Below, piece by piece: positions 41,716 to 50,136 of a DNA stretch of 53,452 nt. Source of the stretch: Chitinophaga pinensis (GTDB taxonomy: Bacteria; Bacteroidota; Bacteroidia; M30B66); the NCBI GenBank assembly GCA_945883545.1, contig CAMCXT010000021.1, positions 1 to 53,452 on the forward strand, in the 5' to 3' direction. The position numbers and the translations under genes are program-made. Under the pieces are notes generated by a model that saw nothing but the letters and a program-made list of their open reading frames with translations, did no database searches and was not told where the DNA came from. Position 1 is the first letter of the stretch, and the number at the start of each line of letters is the position of its first letter.

Positions 41716-44700
41716 ATGCGTAAAATTATTTTACTCTTTATAGTTCTGTGCGCCTCTACTTTTTCGCTTCTTTCTCAAGATAGTTTTCTTGAAAATGAGC
41801 TTTATCTAAAATTTAAAACGCCGCAATTCCAGTCAAATTCAATTGCACCATCGCCGCGAGTGATCGATTTTTTGAATCAAAGCGTTCAGCTTCAAGGCCT
41901 CGATTCGGTGAAAAGTACGTTTTGGTTTAGTAGCAATGTAGATCTCAATAGAACTTATCGCCTTTGGTTTTCTAACAGTGCGTTTGCAAAAGCAGCATTG
42001 AAAAAACTTTCAACATTTGAAGAAGTCGAATATGTTGAGCAAGTGCCCATGTTGAAGCGTTTTCTCACTCCTAACGATCTCGGAGCAAACAATTCGAGCG
42101 ATGGTGGTCAGTGGTATCTCTATAAGATTAAATCGCAGCAAGCATGGGATATCCAAACGGGTGCTTCTCAAGTAAGGGTAGCTGTAATCGACGATGCCAT
42201 TCAGTTGAATCATCCTGATCTGGATGGTGTATGTTATCCGGGCTACGACGCCGCACAAGAAGACAATGATGTTCAACCGCCAACAGGCTCGCACGACCAT
42301 GGAACCCACGTTTCTGGATTAATTGCTGCCATTACTAACAACGATCTGGGAATGGCTTCATTGGCGCATGGAGTTTATATTTTGCCGATTAAAGCCACTT
42401 ACGATTCAAATCCCGACATCGTAGTTGGTGGCTATGAAGGAATGGCTTGGGCTGTAACCAATCAAGCTGATGTAATCAACTGCAGCTGGGGCACCGATGC
42501 TTATTCTCAAACCGGACTTACAGCTGTAAACGATGCCATAAATTCCAATATTGTTGTGGTTGCAGCTGCTGGAAACTTCAACAATATGGTTGTTCAATAT
42601 CCAGCTGGCTACAGTGGTGTTATTAGTGTTGCTTCAACCACAACCACCGATTCTAGATCCAGTTTTTCTTCTTATGGAAGCTGGATCGACGTTAGTGCTC
42701 CAGGCAACCAGATTTGGTCGACAGTACCTTTCGATGCTTACGGTCGGAAAGACGGTACATCCTTCGCTGCTCCATTGGTTTCAGCACTTGCAGCATTGAT
42801 GAAATCAAGAAACATTGCGCTAACACCTGCTCAAATCGAATCTTGTATCAAGAATTCTGCAGATGCAATCGACCTTCTTAATCCGGGGTTTGAGGGCATG
42901 CTTGGCGCTGGTCGAATCAATGCAGAACAAGCGCTGATTTGTCTAGGGCTCGATACTTTGAGTTATAACCTCAAAATTCAGGGAGTTGAAAATATCGATG
43001 TGTATTCGTGCGATCAGCAACAAAGTCCAAAGGTTCGTGTTCAGAATGAGGGCGATTCTGTGATTACATCTTTTAGGTTAAAGCTTCAGCTCGACAATGA
43101 ATTCCCGTTTTTATACACTTTCACTGGAAGTTTATTGCCTGGTGAGAATGTGTTAATCGATATGCCAAGCATCACAGCTTCTCCTGGAAATCACAACTAT
43201 TCTGCACAGTTGTTTGGCTTGATCAATTCGCTCTATACCGACCAATACCAAGCGGGTAACCAGTCGATTAAAAGCTTTAAAACACTTTCACCAATTGGAT
43301 CCCCACTTCCATTTATAGAGAATTTTGAGTTGGGTAATTTTGGAACCAATAACTGGTTTCTGTTGAACGAGGCTTCCCCGTATTCTTGGGAAATTGCGGT
43401 TTCTCCATCCCCGGAACCGGGCAGTCGCGCAGCAAGGCTTAATTATTACAACGATGTTGAAAGTTATTCTAAAGACTTTCTCTATTCTAAACCGCTAGAT
43501 TTTTCGGCGTATTCATCTATTTCACTAACATTTGATCACGCTTACAAGGCAAGATTTGTAGGCCTTTCAGATTCGTTGATTGTTTCAGTTTCTGACAATT
43601 GCGGAGAAACATGGAACAGATTGGTTGCATGGTACGAAAACGGGAATTATGAATTTGCAACAATTCCTGCGGCTCCCGATAATTTTGTTCCGATTTCTGG
43701 CACTGAATGGTGCGGACAGCCCAATTATGCGACTTGCAGTACGTTTGATCTATCTTCTTATGCCGGACAAACCAATGTTTTGGTTCGTTTTGAAGGCTAT
43801 TCGATGAATGGAAACAACATTTACATCGACAACATCAACATCATTGGAACGCCTGCAAATCAGCTGCCTGTAGCGAGCTTCGATGCAACTTGGGACTTAC
43901 CAGTTTGTAGCAGTAAGCAAGCAGTGTTTTATAGCACATCAACCGGAATTCCAACTTCTTTCCAATGGTTTTTTGAAGGAGGATCTCCCGAAACGAGCTT
44001 GATTCAAAACCCAACCGTAACATATGTTACACCTGGAAATTACAATGTTCAACTCATTGTTCTGAATGCATTTGGTTCAGATACATTGCTTTTGGAGGAT
44101 TATGTGAGCGTGATTGAAAGTCCTTTGGTGAACATTTCTACCGATGCTGATACGATTTGTTTGGGTTCTTCTGCAGTTTTAACCGCTACAGGAGCAGATG
44201 GTTATATTTGGAATACTGGTCAGGCGATGTCGGCAGTTGATGGAGATATTGTTACGGTTTCGCCGATTACGAGTGCAAATTATATTGTGAACGGCATAAC
44301 AGCTGAAGGTTGTGCAGATACTTCATTGCAGCGAATTGTGGTGGTTACCAATCCTCCACCGCCATCGATCAATGTGAATGGTTCAAGCCTCATTGCAAGC
44401 AGTGGAGTCGATTGGGAATGGTACTTTAATGGAGTGCTGATAGTAGGTGCGAATGCACAAACGCATATCCCAACAGAAAACGGGAATTACAATGTTCGTG
44501 TTTATATTTCAGGTGGATGCTCCAGTATCTCAGGAGTTTTTCCAGTTAATTTCGTCGGAATTGAAGATGCGTTGGATACAGATGGATTTGTACTTTATCC
44601 AAATCCTGCAGAACTTTCAATCAATGTATTTATCCCTGAATCGAATGTTTCGTGGCGATTGATCGACCCAACAGGGAAGTTGGTTCAGGCTGAAATGAGA

Positions 44701-44817
44701 CAGAATTCTGGATGGTTAATTATTCCTTCCTCCGATTTGGCTGGAGGAATTTACATAATGCAGTTTTTAAATTCCAAAGGGAAAACCTTAACGCTTAAAG
44801 TTGCAGTAGCTAATTAA
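41716..44817 (+). CDS. S8 (subtilisin-like) serine protease with T9SS sorting domain
   Basis: A 1033-residue secreted protease. Residues 1-20 are the signal peptide, followed by a propeptide-like region to about 125. The catalytic triad is Asp159 (AVIDDAIQL), His198 (HGTHVSGL) and Ser349 (DGTSFAAP). Residues about 530-710 form a jellyroll-like accessory domain. A PKD domain spans about 715-805 (ASFDATWDL, FQWFFEGGSPE, PGNYNVQLIVLNAFG). The last 80 residues are a Por-secretion-tail sorting domain (LYPNPAELSINVF, GIYIMQFLNSKGK). The start at 41716 (ATG) is preferred to an in-frame TTG at 41707. The stop overlaps the convergent gene by 4 nt. Confidence 0.93.
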   Translation: MRKIILLFIVLCASTFSLLSQDSFLENELYLKFKTPQFQSNSIAPSPRVIDFLNQSVQLQGLDSVKSTFWFSSNVDLNRTYRLWFSNSAFAKAALKKLSTFEEVEYVEQVPMLKRFLTPNDLGANNSSDGGQWYLYKIKSQQAWDIQTGASQVRVAVIDDAIQLNHPDLDGVCYPGYDAAQEDNDVQPPTGSHDHGTHVSGLIAAITNNDLGMASLAHGVYILPIKATYDSNPDIVVGGYEGMAWAVTNQADVINCSWGTDAYSQTGLTAVNDAINSNIVVVAAAGNFNNMVVQYPAGYSGVISVASTTTTDSRSSFSSYGSWIDVSAPGNQIWSTVPFDAYGRKDGTSFAAPLVSALAALMKSRNIALTPAQIESCIKNSADAIDLLNPGFEGMLGAGRINAEQALICLGLDTLSYNLKIQGVENIDVYSCDQQQSPKVRVQNEGDSVITSFRLKLQLDNEFPFLYTFTGSLLPGENVLIDMPSITASPGNHNYSAQLFGLINSLYTDQYQAGNQSIKSFKTLSPIGSPLPFIENFELGNFGTNNWFLLNEASPYSWEIAVSPSPEPGSRAARLNYYNDVESYSKDFLYSKPLDFSAYSSISLTFDHAYKARFVGLSDSLIVSVSDNCGETWNRLVAWYENGNYEFATIPAAPDNFVPISGTEWCGQPNYATCSTFDLSSYAGQTNVLVRFEGYSMNGNNIYIDNINIIGTPANQLPVASFDATWDLPVCSSKQAVFYSTSTGIPTSFQWFFEGGSPETSLIQNPTVTYVTPGNYNVQLIVLNAFGSDTLLLEDYVSVIESPLVNISTDADTICLGSSAVLTATGADGYIWNTGQAMSAVDGDIVTVSPITSANYIVNGITAEGCADTSLQRIVVVTNPPPPSINVNGSSLIASSGVDWEWYFNGVLIVGANAQTHIPTENGNYNVRVYISGGCSSISGVFPVNFVGIEDALDTDGFVLYPNPAELSINVFIPESNVSWRLIDPTGKLVQAEMRQNSGWLIIPSSDLAGGIYIMQFLNSKGKTLTLKVAVAN

Positions 44818-45947
44818 TTCGAATTGCTTGCTAGTTCTGCAAGGTCTTCTCCGGCTTTGCTTCCAATAGCTACACCCATTCCGCCCATTCTTACAGCACA
44901 GAAAACCTTGTTGCTGATGGCTTCAATGATTGGATTTTTGGAAACTCCTAAGCCAAGTGTGCCGGCCCAACGGTATTCGATTGTATAATCTGTATCTGGC
45001 AGAATCACAGTTTTCAATAACTGTTCGAGGTGGGATTGAATGAAATCGGTGGTTTGGTGAGAGTAAGTTGTTTCACCTTGAATATCGAGGTTTCTGCCGC
45101 CTCCTAAAAGCACACGATTACCGAAGTTTCGGAAATAAAAATATCCTTCATCTAAATGGTAAGTGCCTTCAAAATTGAGCGATGGAATAGGGGAGGTAAC
45201 CAAAACCTGCGCTCTACCGGGTTTTACGTCGAGCTTTGGAAGCAACTGTTGGGCAAAACCGTTTGTTGTTAGAAGGAGTTTTCGGGTGGAAATTTTCCCA
45301 ACAGAAGTATTCAGTTGAACGATGTTTGAGTTTTCCTCAAATCCATCCACTTGAATGCCGTGTAGAATTTGAATGTCGAGTTGTTGGGCTTTCTTGATGA
45401 GGTTAAGCATCATTTTGCCCGTATCGATCTGACTTTCTGCACGGTTGAGGATCATTCCTGAAACACCTTTGAAACCCTTTGACTCGATCTGGTGATCCAC
45501 TCGAGAATAAATAGGTGCACCGGGAATAACCGCACTGAGAGCTGCGTTCATCGAATCGAGAATCTCGAGTGATGCTTCAAATTGCAATTTATCAGCAGGT
45601 CGGAAAATTTCGAAACCACCTAAATTCAGGAAGTCGATATTCTCGTCGCCAAGATTTTTCCTGAGAAGCTCAAGGCCTTTCCAGCGATTTTCAATGAGTT
45701 GAATGACTTGATCCTCCGACATGGTTTTGAGATCGGAGGCGATTTCGCTCAGACTGCCAAAACAGGCGAATCCAGCGTTTTTTGTGGATGCTCCATCGGG
45801 CAATACTCCTCTTTCGAGAACGAGAATTTTAGCTTTTGGGTGCTTCCTTCGTAATTGGATGGCCGCTGATAGTCCAACAATTCCGCTTCCAACGATGCAG
45901 AATTCAACATGTTCGAACCAGGTATTCTGTTCCCAGAAACTGAACAT
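44814..45947 (-). CDS. FAD-dependent oxidoreductase (DAO family)
   Basis: A 377-residue flavoprotein of the glycine/D-amino-acid oxidase family. The FAD-binding GxGxxG is seen in CIVGSGIVGLSAAIQLRRKHP, followed by VLERGVLPDGASTKNAG, VKPGRAQVLVTSPIP, YFRNFGNRVLLGGGR and a C-terminal RWAGTLGLGVSKNPIIE and VRMGGMGVAIGSKAGEDLA. The substrate is unknown; the family includes D-amino-acid and sarcosine oxidases. It lies 16 nt downstream of the DUF6580 gene on the same strand, so the two are probably an operon. Confidence 0.88.
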   Translation of the reverse strand: MFSFWEQNTWFEHVEFCIVGSGIVGLSAAIQLRRKHPKAKILVLERGVLPDGASTKNAGFACFGSLSEIASDLKTMSEDQVIQLIENRWKGLELLRKNLGDENIDFLNLGGFEIFRPADKLQFEASLEILDSMNAALSAVIPGAPIYSRVDHQIESKGFKGVSGMILNRAESQIDTGKMMLNLIKKAQQLDIQILHGIQVDGFEENSNIVQLNTSVGKISTRKLLLTTNGFAQQLLPKLDVKPGRAQVLVTSPIPSLNFEGTYHLDEGYFYFRNFGNRVLLGGGRNLDIQGETTYSHQTTDFIQSHLEQLLKTVILPDTDYTIEYRWAGTLGLGVSKNPIIEAISNKVFCAVRMGGMGVAIGSKAGEDLAELASNSN

Positions 45948-45963
45948 GGGCGATCAGGCTTTC

Positions 45964-46584
45964 TTAATGAATCGTTTCCCGCTTTGCGGAAAGTTTAAGA
46001 TCGGTAACAGCGTGGAAGAAACCGAACATTAGGAACGAATAGAAGATGTTACCAATAAGGTTGTAACCGAAGAATGGAATGCCCAATTCGTAAGTTCCGA
46101 TAAGGCCTGCGAAAGTTTTTGGCATCAAGCCGTTGGCTGAAATCCAGGTGCCGAAATTTGAAACCAAGAAAAACACAAGCGCTGAAAGGAAAGACACGTT
46201 AAGCAAGTCGGTTGAGTATTTCTTTTCGAAGAACTTACCAGAGTTTTCGGTGGTGGATTTGCTGTAATTTCTGTTTCCAAACCAAACGCCGATGGCCGTC
46301 ATTGCAATTACAGCAAGATAAACCAAGCCCGTTTCAGGCGATGTGAAGTATTCTGTTGGGGTTGTCCACTGATAATTGATGAACAATACGGTGAGTAGAT
46401 CGGAGATGAACATAGCCATGATCGGCAATGCGAAACCTAAAATTCTGTTTGTAACAAGCGCTCCACCTGCAAGAGCGATGGCTGCCATGGGAGTAAAATT
46501 AGGCCAATGTGGTATTAGTCGGAAAATAGCTGCTACCATGATCGCACTTAAAACCAGGATTACTTTTGGTTGATTCTTTTTCAT
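45964..46584 (-). CDS. DUF6580-like integral membrane protein
   Basis: A 206-residue membrane protein with five or six hydrophobic segments. HWPNFTPMAAIALAGGA and PIMAMFISDLLTVLF near the N-terminus, ITAIGVWFGNR-like and FLSALVFFLVSNFGTWIS segments and the GIPFFGYNLIGNIFYSFLMFG segment resemble DUF6580 proteins, which look like S-components of ECF vitamin transporters. No ECF ATPase genes are adjacent and the ligand is unknown. The ATG at 46584 is chosen over an in-frame TTG at 46614. Confidence 0.72.
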   Translation of the reverse strand: MKKNQPKVILVLSAIMVAAIFRLIPHWPNFTPMAAIALAGGALVTNRILGFALPIMAMFISDLLTVLFINYQWTTPTEYFTSPETGLVYLAVIAMTAIGVWFGNRNYSKSTTENSGKFFEKKYSTDLLNVSFLSALVFFLVSNFGTWISANGLMPKTFAGLIGTYELGIPFFGYNLIGNIFYSFLMFGFFHAVTDLKLSAKRETIH

Positions 46585-46602
46585 ACGCTTTTTTGTCCGC
46601 TG

Positions 46603-46610
46603 CAAATTTA
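46603..46610 (-). promoter_or_regulatory. -7 element of the DUF6580 operon
   Basis: The minus strand reads TAAATTTG, a perfect TAnnTTTG, 18 nt before the ATG at 46584. No -33 element at the usual spacing. Confidence 0.45.
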
Positions 46611-46894
46611 ACAAGCTTTCTCAAATACCGTTCATTCGATAACAATTGTTTGAACAATCTGAAATTGAGTATGTCGAGTGTTCAAGTGTGTTTTTTTGAA
46701 GACGATTCAGTTGGCTGTTGGATAAATATCACCTACACAACAAGCAATTGGTTAAACTGTTTTAAAGTTGAATAGATTTGATGAATCGTGTGATTGGTAA
46801 TGATTATAGATGCTGAATGACAAATTGAAAAGAGACTATTGCAAGAAGATTGATCAAAATGCATAAAATTGCAAATTAATTTAGGCACGATTTT

Positions 46895-46902
46895 TAGTTT
46901 CG
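46895..46902 (+). promoter_or_regulatory. -7 element of the beta-barrel gene
   Basis: TAGTTTCG, a TAnnTTCG variant as also seen before pfkA and the AT-hook gene, ends 19 nt before the ATG. Confidence 0.4.
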
Positions 46903-46921
46903 ACTTGGAAATACATCTGTT

Positions 46922-47848
46922 ATGATTCGAATCTTTTCTCTCATCATTTTGGCTTGTTCGTCGGTGCTTGTAGTAGCACAACCTGTTAACAAAACAAAGC
47001 CTGCACCCAAGTACAGATCTACCACTTATGGCGATTTCAGTGCAAACTTAGGAATTCCGATGTACTCATTTGCTGAAACATCCAGTTCTACGCCATTCGG
47101 ATTAAATTTTAACATTATTCATCAGCCAACTAGTCGAGTTCCTGTGCTTTTTGGAGGAGGCTTTGCCTATTTGCATGCGGGCGGTAATCGAGTAAACAGG
47201 GTGCTTACCGCCAACATTACTGCTGGAAATATTATAATCGATCAGTTATCGATTCCTTTAGAATTCCGAATGAACAATCATATTATAAATACACATGGAT
47301 TGGTTCGCTTTCAGGCTCCGGGGAAATATTTTAAGCCATATTTAGATATCGTTGGAGGCTTTAATTATTTGTGGACTGGAACAGCGGTGTATGATAGATC
47401 GCCGGAAGGATTTTTTGCCACAGAAGACAATGGATTGATCACCAGAAAGACTCAAGAAAGCTCATTTACTTGGGCAGCAGGATTTGGAGCTGGTGCATTT
47501 ATATATTTGAATTCTGATTTGTTTTTAAACATCAATGCTACCTATATGGGCGGCGGATGGGCCAAGTATTACGACCGCAATCAGGTAAGCAACTGGGATG
47601 TTCAGTTGAATGTAAATGGTTCATCTGATGTGCAATCGGGTTCTTTGGGAGATGATGCCTTGAATGTGAGTGCATTTCCAAAGAATTCAAGAACCGATAT
47701 GATTTATGCGCAGATCGGGGTTGGGTTTTACTTGGATGGAAATTCTGGATCGAACTCGAATCAAAAGGCAAGTCCTAGCAATAACGTGAATCCAAATAGA
47801 AATGGGACTCAACCTTACAGGCAGCCTAGGCCGAACAATAAAAGATAG
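46922..47848 (+). CDS. outer-membrane beta-barrel protein
   Basis: A 308-residue exported protein with a signal peptide (residues 1-20, ending VVAQ). The body alternates hydrophobic and polar residues in strand-like segments (TYGDFSANLGIPMYSF, PVLFGGGFAYLHAGG, PYLDIVGGFNYLWTG, FTWAAGFGAGAFIYL, NINATYMGGGWAKYYD, MIYAQIGVGFYLDG). A low-complexity Asn/Ser/Pro/Arg tail (about 275-308) follows. It looks like a small eight- to ten-stranded barrel, similar to the outer-membrane beta-barrel domains common in Bacteroidota. The unstructured tail after the last strand is unusual. Function unknown. Confidence 0.75.
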   Translation: MIRIFSLIILACSSVLVVAQPVNKTKPAPKYRSTTYGDFSANLGIPMYSFAETSSSTPFGLNFNIIHQPTSRVPVLFGGGFAYLHAGGNRVNRVLTANITAGNIIIDQLSIPLEFRMNNHIINTHGLVRFQAPGKYFKPYLDIVGGFNYLWTGTAVYDRSPEGFFATEDNGLITRKTQESSFTWAAGFGAGAFIYLNSDLFLNINATYMGGGWAKYYDRNQVSNWDVQLNVNGSSDVQSGSLGDDALNVSAFPKNSRTDMIYAQIGVGFYLDGNSGSNSNQKASPSNNVNPNRNGTQPYRQPRPNNKR

Positions 47849-47867
47849 TTTGGTTTGAATTTAAAAC

Positions 47868-47907
47868 AAAAATCCCTCGAGAGTTCTGAGACTTTCGAGG
47901 GATTTTT
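47868..47907. terminator. bidirectional intrinsic terminator
   Basis: TCCCTCGA (47873-47880) pairs with TCGAGGGA (47895-47902). The stem is flanked by five A residues on the left and five T residues on the right, so it can end transcription from both convergent genes. Confidence 0.9.
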
Positions 47908-47930
47908 GCTGTTATGTATTTGAAATTCGA

Positions 47931-48365
47931 TTAAAATCTCCAGTGTGGCATTCTTGAGATGATTAAAATCAAAGCACCTGTTGTGAAGATTGCCATTTTG
48001 CGAAATTTCTGTGCATCGTCGGTAGCTTTCTTAGAAACAATTCGGCCTGCTTGGATAAGTCCAACTGCTATAAACATGGTAAGGATATGTTCCACTGCGT
48101 AAAAACGAAGATTCTTATCCTTCATGGCAGCACCAAAATCAGCGAAAGCAGCTTCTGTAACTGGCGACAATCCGAAATACAGAATCAAACCGAGTAACAA
48201 TTGAAGATGTGAAATACCAACGAGTGCGCCACCAGTCGCGTTATCGAGTTTTCCAAAAGGTTTTTTGCCAGCAAATGCACTCCAAGAGCGAGCTATAACA
48301 AAGAGCAGAAGCGCAAGCATGATCCAACGCAGTCCGTTGTGGCTTTTAAGGATGATTTCGTACAT
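47931..48365 (-). CDS. small four-helix membrane protein
   Basis: A 144-residue integral membrane protein with four hydrophobic segments. SHNGLRWIMLALLLFVIAR, ISHLQLLLGLILYFGLS, RFYAVEHILTMFIAVGLI and FTTGALILIISRMP follow the pattern of a small Bacteroidota family often labelled cytochrome B-like. Histidines H9, in the ISHLQ segment and in the VEH segment could be heme ligands, but this is unproven. The ATG at 48365 is chosen; the longer in-frame version (to 48488) has a polar, poorly conserved-looking extension. It is transcribed alone toward the bidirectional terminator. Confidence 0.75.
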   Translation of the reverse strand: MYEIILKSHNGLRWIMLALLLFVIARSWSAFAGKKPFGKLDNATGGALVGISHLQLLLGLILYFGLSPVTEAAFADFGAAMKDKNLRFYAVEHILTMFIAVGLIQAGRIVSKKATDDAQKFRKMAIFTTGALILIISRMPHWRF

Positions 48366-48507
48366 GGTTTGTTCGGTTTGAGTTTCCGGCAAAATTAACA
48401 CAGAAGTATTGCGAACGTTAAAAGGCCGCTTGAAAAAATGAATGATCATTCTTCTGGCTTCATTCATAGCATGTTGCAAATATTTCACATGTTTTTTTTG
48501 AAAACCC

Positions 48508-48538
48508 TTGTAATTGTAAATCTATCGGTCTACTTTTG
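48508..48538 (+). promoter_or_regulatory. promoter of tRNA-Leu
   Basis: TTG (48508-48510), 20 bp, then TACTTTTG (48531-48538), a perfect -7 element identical to that of tRNA-Ser. It lies 20 nt before the tRNA 5' end. Confidence 0.8.
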
Positions 48539-48558
48539 CATTCCTTTTTAAGGATCCT

Positions 48559-48643
48559 GCGGATGTGGCGTAATTGGTAGCCGCACCAGACTTAGGATCT
48601 GGCGCCGCGAGGCGTGGGGGTTCGAGTCCCTTCATCCGCACCA
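48559..48643 (+). tRNA. tRNA-Leu (anticodon UAG)
   Basis: The 85-nt sequence folds as a class II tRNA. Acceptor strands GCGGATG and CATCCGC pair, the anticodon stem is CCAGA/TCTGG around loop CTTAGGA (anticodon UAG, CUN leucine codons), a long variable arm GCGCCGCGAGGCGT-type follows, the T-loop is TTCGAGT, and the discriminator is A. CCA is encoded (48641-48643), unlike in the tRNA-Ser of this window. Confidence 0.97.
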
Positions 48644-48649
48644 AAAAAG

Positions 48650-48677
48650 CCTCCTTCGGGAGGTAAATTTTTTTTAT
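48650..48677 (+). terminator. hairpin with UUCG tetraloop between tRNA-Leu and tig
   Basis: CCTCC (48650-48654), loop TTCG, GGAGG (48659-48663), then TAAA and a run of eight or more T. The stem is short but the UUCG loop is very stable. It probably ends the tRNA transcript in part; the trigger factor ATG is only 9 nt after the T-tract. Confidence 0.65.
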
Positions 48678-48685
48678 CTGTACAG

Positions 48686-50050
48686 ATGAATATCACCAAG
48701 GAACACAAAGATGAGCTGAACGCCATCATCAGAATCCAATTCGGACCTGAAGATTATCAACCTAAAATCGACCAGCAACTTCGCGAGTATTCAAAGAAAG
48801 TGAGCATGCCTGGTTTTCGTCCGGGGAAAGTGCCAGCCGGAATGGTGAAAAAGATGTATGGCAAATCGATCCTTGTGGATGAGTTAAACAAGCTGACTTC
48901 CGATAGTCTGTTTGGGTTTATCCGCGACAACGAGATCGATATTTTAGGCAATCCGCTTCCAGCGCCAGAAAACGACGATCGTCTTGATCTTGAGAATCCT
49001 GGAACAATCCAATTGGCTTTTGAGATCGGACTGGCTCCGCAATTCGAACTAGAGGTTTCTTCTAAGAAATCATTTGAAATGTATGTTCCATTGATTGATG
49101 AGGACTACATTTCTAAAGAAATCGAGAACTACCGTGAACGTTTAGGTGACTATGTAGAAACTGAAGAAGCAGTAATGCATGGTGATTTGGTGCATGGTGT
49201 TTTCACCGAACTGAATGCAGATGGATCAGTAAAAGAAGGTGGAATTTCTCGTCATACTGATGTTCATGACGCCGACCTTAAGGAAGGTGATGCTGAAGCA
49301 TTTGTAGGCATGAAAAAAAGGGATTCGAAAAGGATGGATCTTAAGACCGTGTTTTCTAATCCGACCGTTATTGCTGCTATTTTAGCAATAACAAAAGAAG
49401 AGGCAGAAGTACTTGAATCTACATTTAGTTTTTCAGTTGAAACGGTTCGCCGCAAAACGCACGCTGAAATCAACCAAGATTTCTTCGATAAGCTTTTTGG
49501 AAAAGATGCAATTTTCTCTGAAGAAGAATTAAGGAACCGCATTGCTGCTGATTCTAACACACGTTTTTCAAAAGATTCTGAAACGAGATTCTTCAATGAA
49601 GTAGTTGAGGATTTGGTGAAAAACAGCACGTTTACCTTGCCAGATGAATTTTTAAAGCGTTGGTTAACTTCAACCAATGATGGCAAAGTATCTCCAGAAG
49701 ATATCGAACAGAATTACACCAATTATGCTAAAGGAATTCGTTGGCAGCTTATCGAAAACAAATTGATTCGCGACAATGAAATTTCAGTTACTCGCGAACA
49801 AGCTATCGACAGCGTAGCAAATGATTTCCTCGCTTACATGGGTGGAGCAATCGGTGCTGGTGAAGAAGGTTTGGCTCAAGCGAGAAGCATTGCAGAACGT
49901 ATGCTTCAAGATGAAAAAGAAGCCAATAAAGTATTTGATCGTTTGTACAACGAAGCATTAAATAAGATTTTTCTCGACAAATTTACCATTCAACAAGTAG
50001 CACTTCCATTTGAAGAGTGGGTAAAGAAAGTGTCGGAGCCACTGAATTAA
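48686..50050 (+). CDS. tig: trigger factor
   Basis: A 454-residue ribosome-associated chaperone that binds nascent chains at the exit tunnel. The N-terminal ribosome-binding domain carries the signature MPGFRPGKVPAGMVKKMYG (about residues 42-60). A peptidyl-prolyl isomerase-like domain lies around 150-240, with several consensus FKBP residues not obvious, as often in Bacteroidota. The helical C-terminal domain (about 255-454) ends in PFEEWVKKVSEPLN. The start MNITKEHKDEL at 48686 is chosen; the upstream in-frame extension would translate the tRNA. No separate promoter is seen, so it may be read through from the tRNA-Leu promoter. Confidence 0.94.
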   Translation: MNITKEHKDELNAIIRIQFGPEDYQPKIDQQLREYSKKVSMPGFRPGKVPAGMVKKMYGKSILVDELNKLTSDSLFGFIRDNEIDILGNPLPAPENDDRLDLENPGTIQLAFEIGLAPQFELEVSSKKSFEMYVPLIDEDYISKEIENYRERLGDYVETEEAVMHGDLVHGVFTELNADGSVKEGGISRHTDVHDADLKEGDAEAFVGMKKRDSKRMDLKTVFSNPTVIAAILAITKEEAEVLESTFSFSVETVRRKTHAEINQDFFDKLFGKDAIFSEEELRNRIAADSNTRFSKDSETRFFNEVVEDLVKNSTFTLPDEFLKRWLTSTNDGKVSPEDIEQNYTNYAKGIRWQLIENKLIRDNEISVTREQAIDSVANDFLAYMGGAIGAGEEGLAQARSIAERMLQDEKEANKVFDRLYNEALNKIFLDKFTIQQVALPFEEWVKKVSEPLN

Positions 50051-50072
50051 GAATTTTGAGTGAGTGTGTTTG

Positions 50073-50107
50073 CGGGCTCCGGATTTTTTCCGTGAGCCCG
50101 TTTTTTT
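50073..50107 (+). terminator. intrinsic terminator of tig
   Basis: CGGGCTC (50073-50079) pairs with GAGCCCG (50094-50100), with an inner CGGA/TCCG extension, followed by seven T residues. It is 23 nt after the tig stop. Confidence 0.93.
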
Positions 50108-50136
50108 GTCCAAAAAAATAGTACTTCACACCAAAC

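Larger units (their letters stand above)
46585..46921. other. divergent intergenic region
   Basis: These 337 AT-rich bases hold a -7 element for each flanking gene (46603-46610 minus, 46895-46902 plus). A short imperfect palindrome, AACAATTGTTTGAACAAT, lies near 46639-46656. A 69-codon open stretch on the plus strand (46566-46775) looks non-coding. Confidence 0.4.

Noticed and set aside
46566..46775. 69-codon open frame on the plus strand
   Set aside because: It overlaps the start of the DUF6580 gene and its promoter, has no similarity I recognise, and has composition typical of non-coding AT-rich DNA.
47931..48488. Longer version of the small membrane protein
   Set aside because: The 41-residue extension is polar and arginine-rich before the first membrane helix and looks unlike the rest. 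The ATG at 48365 gives the expected family length.
48614..48685. Trigger factor beginning within tRNA-Leu
   Set aside because: The upstream in-frame codons are the 3' half of a clear tRNA gene. MNITKEHKDEL at 48686 is the usual trigger factor start.
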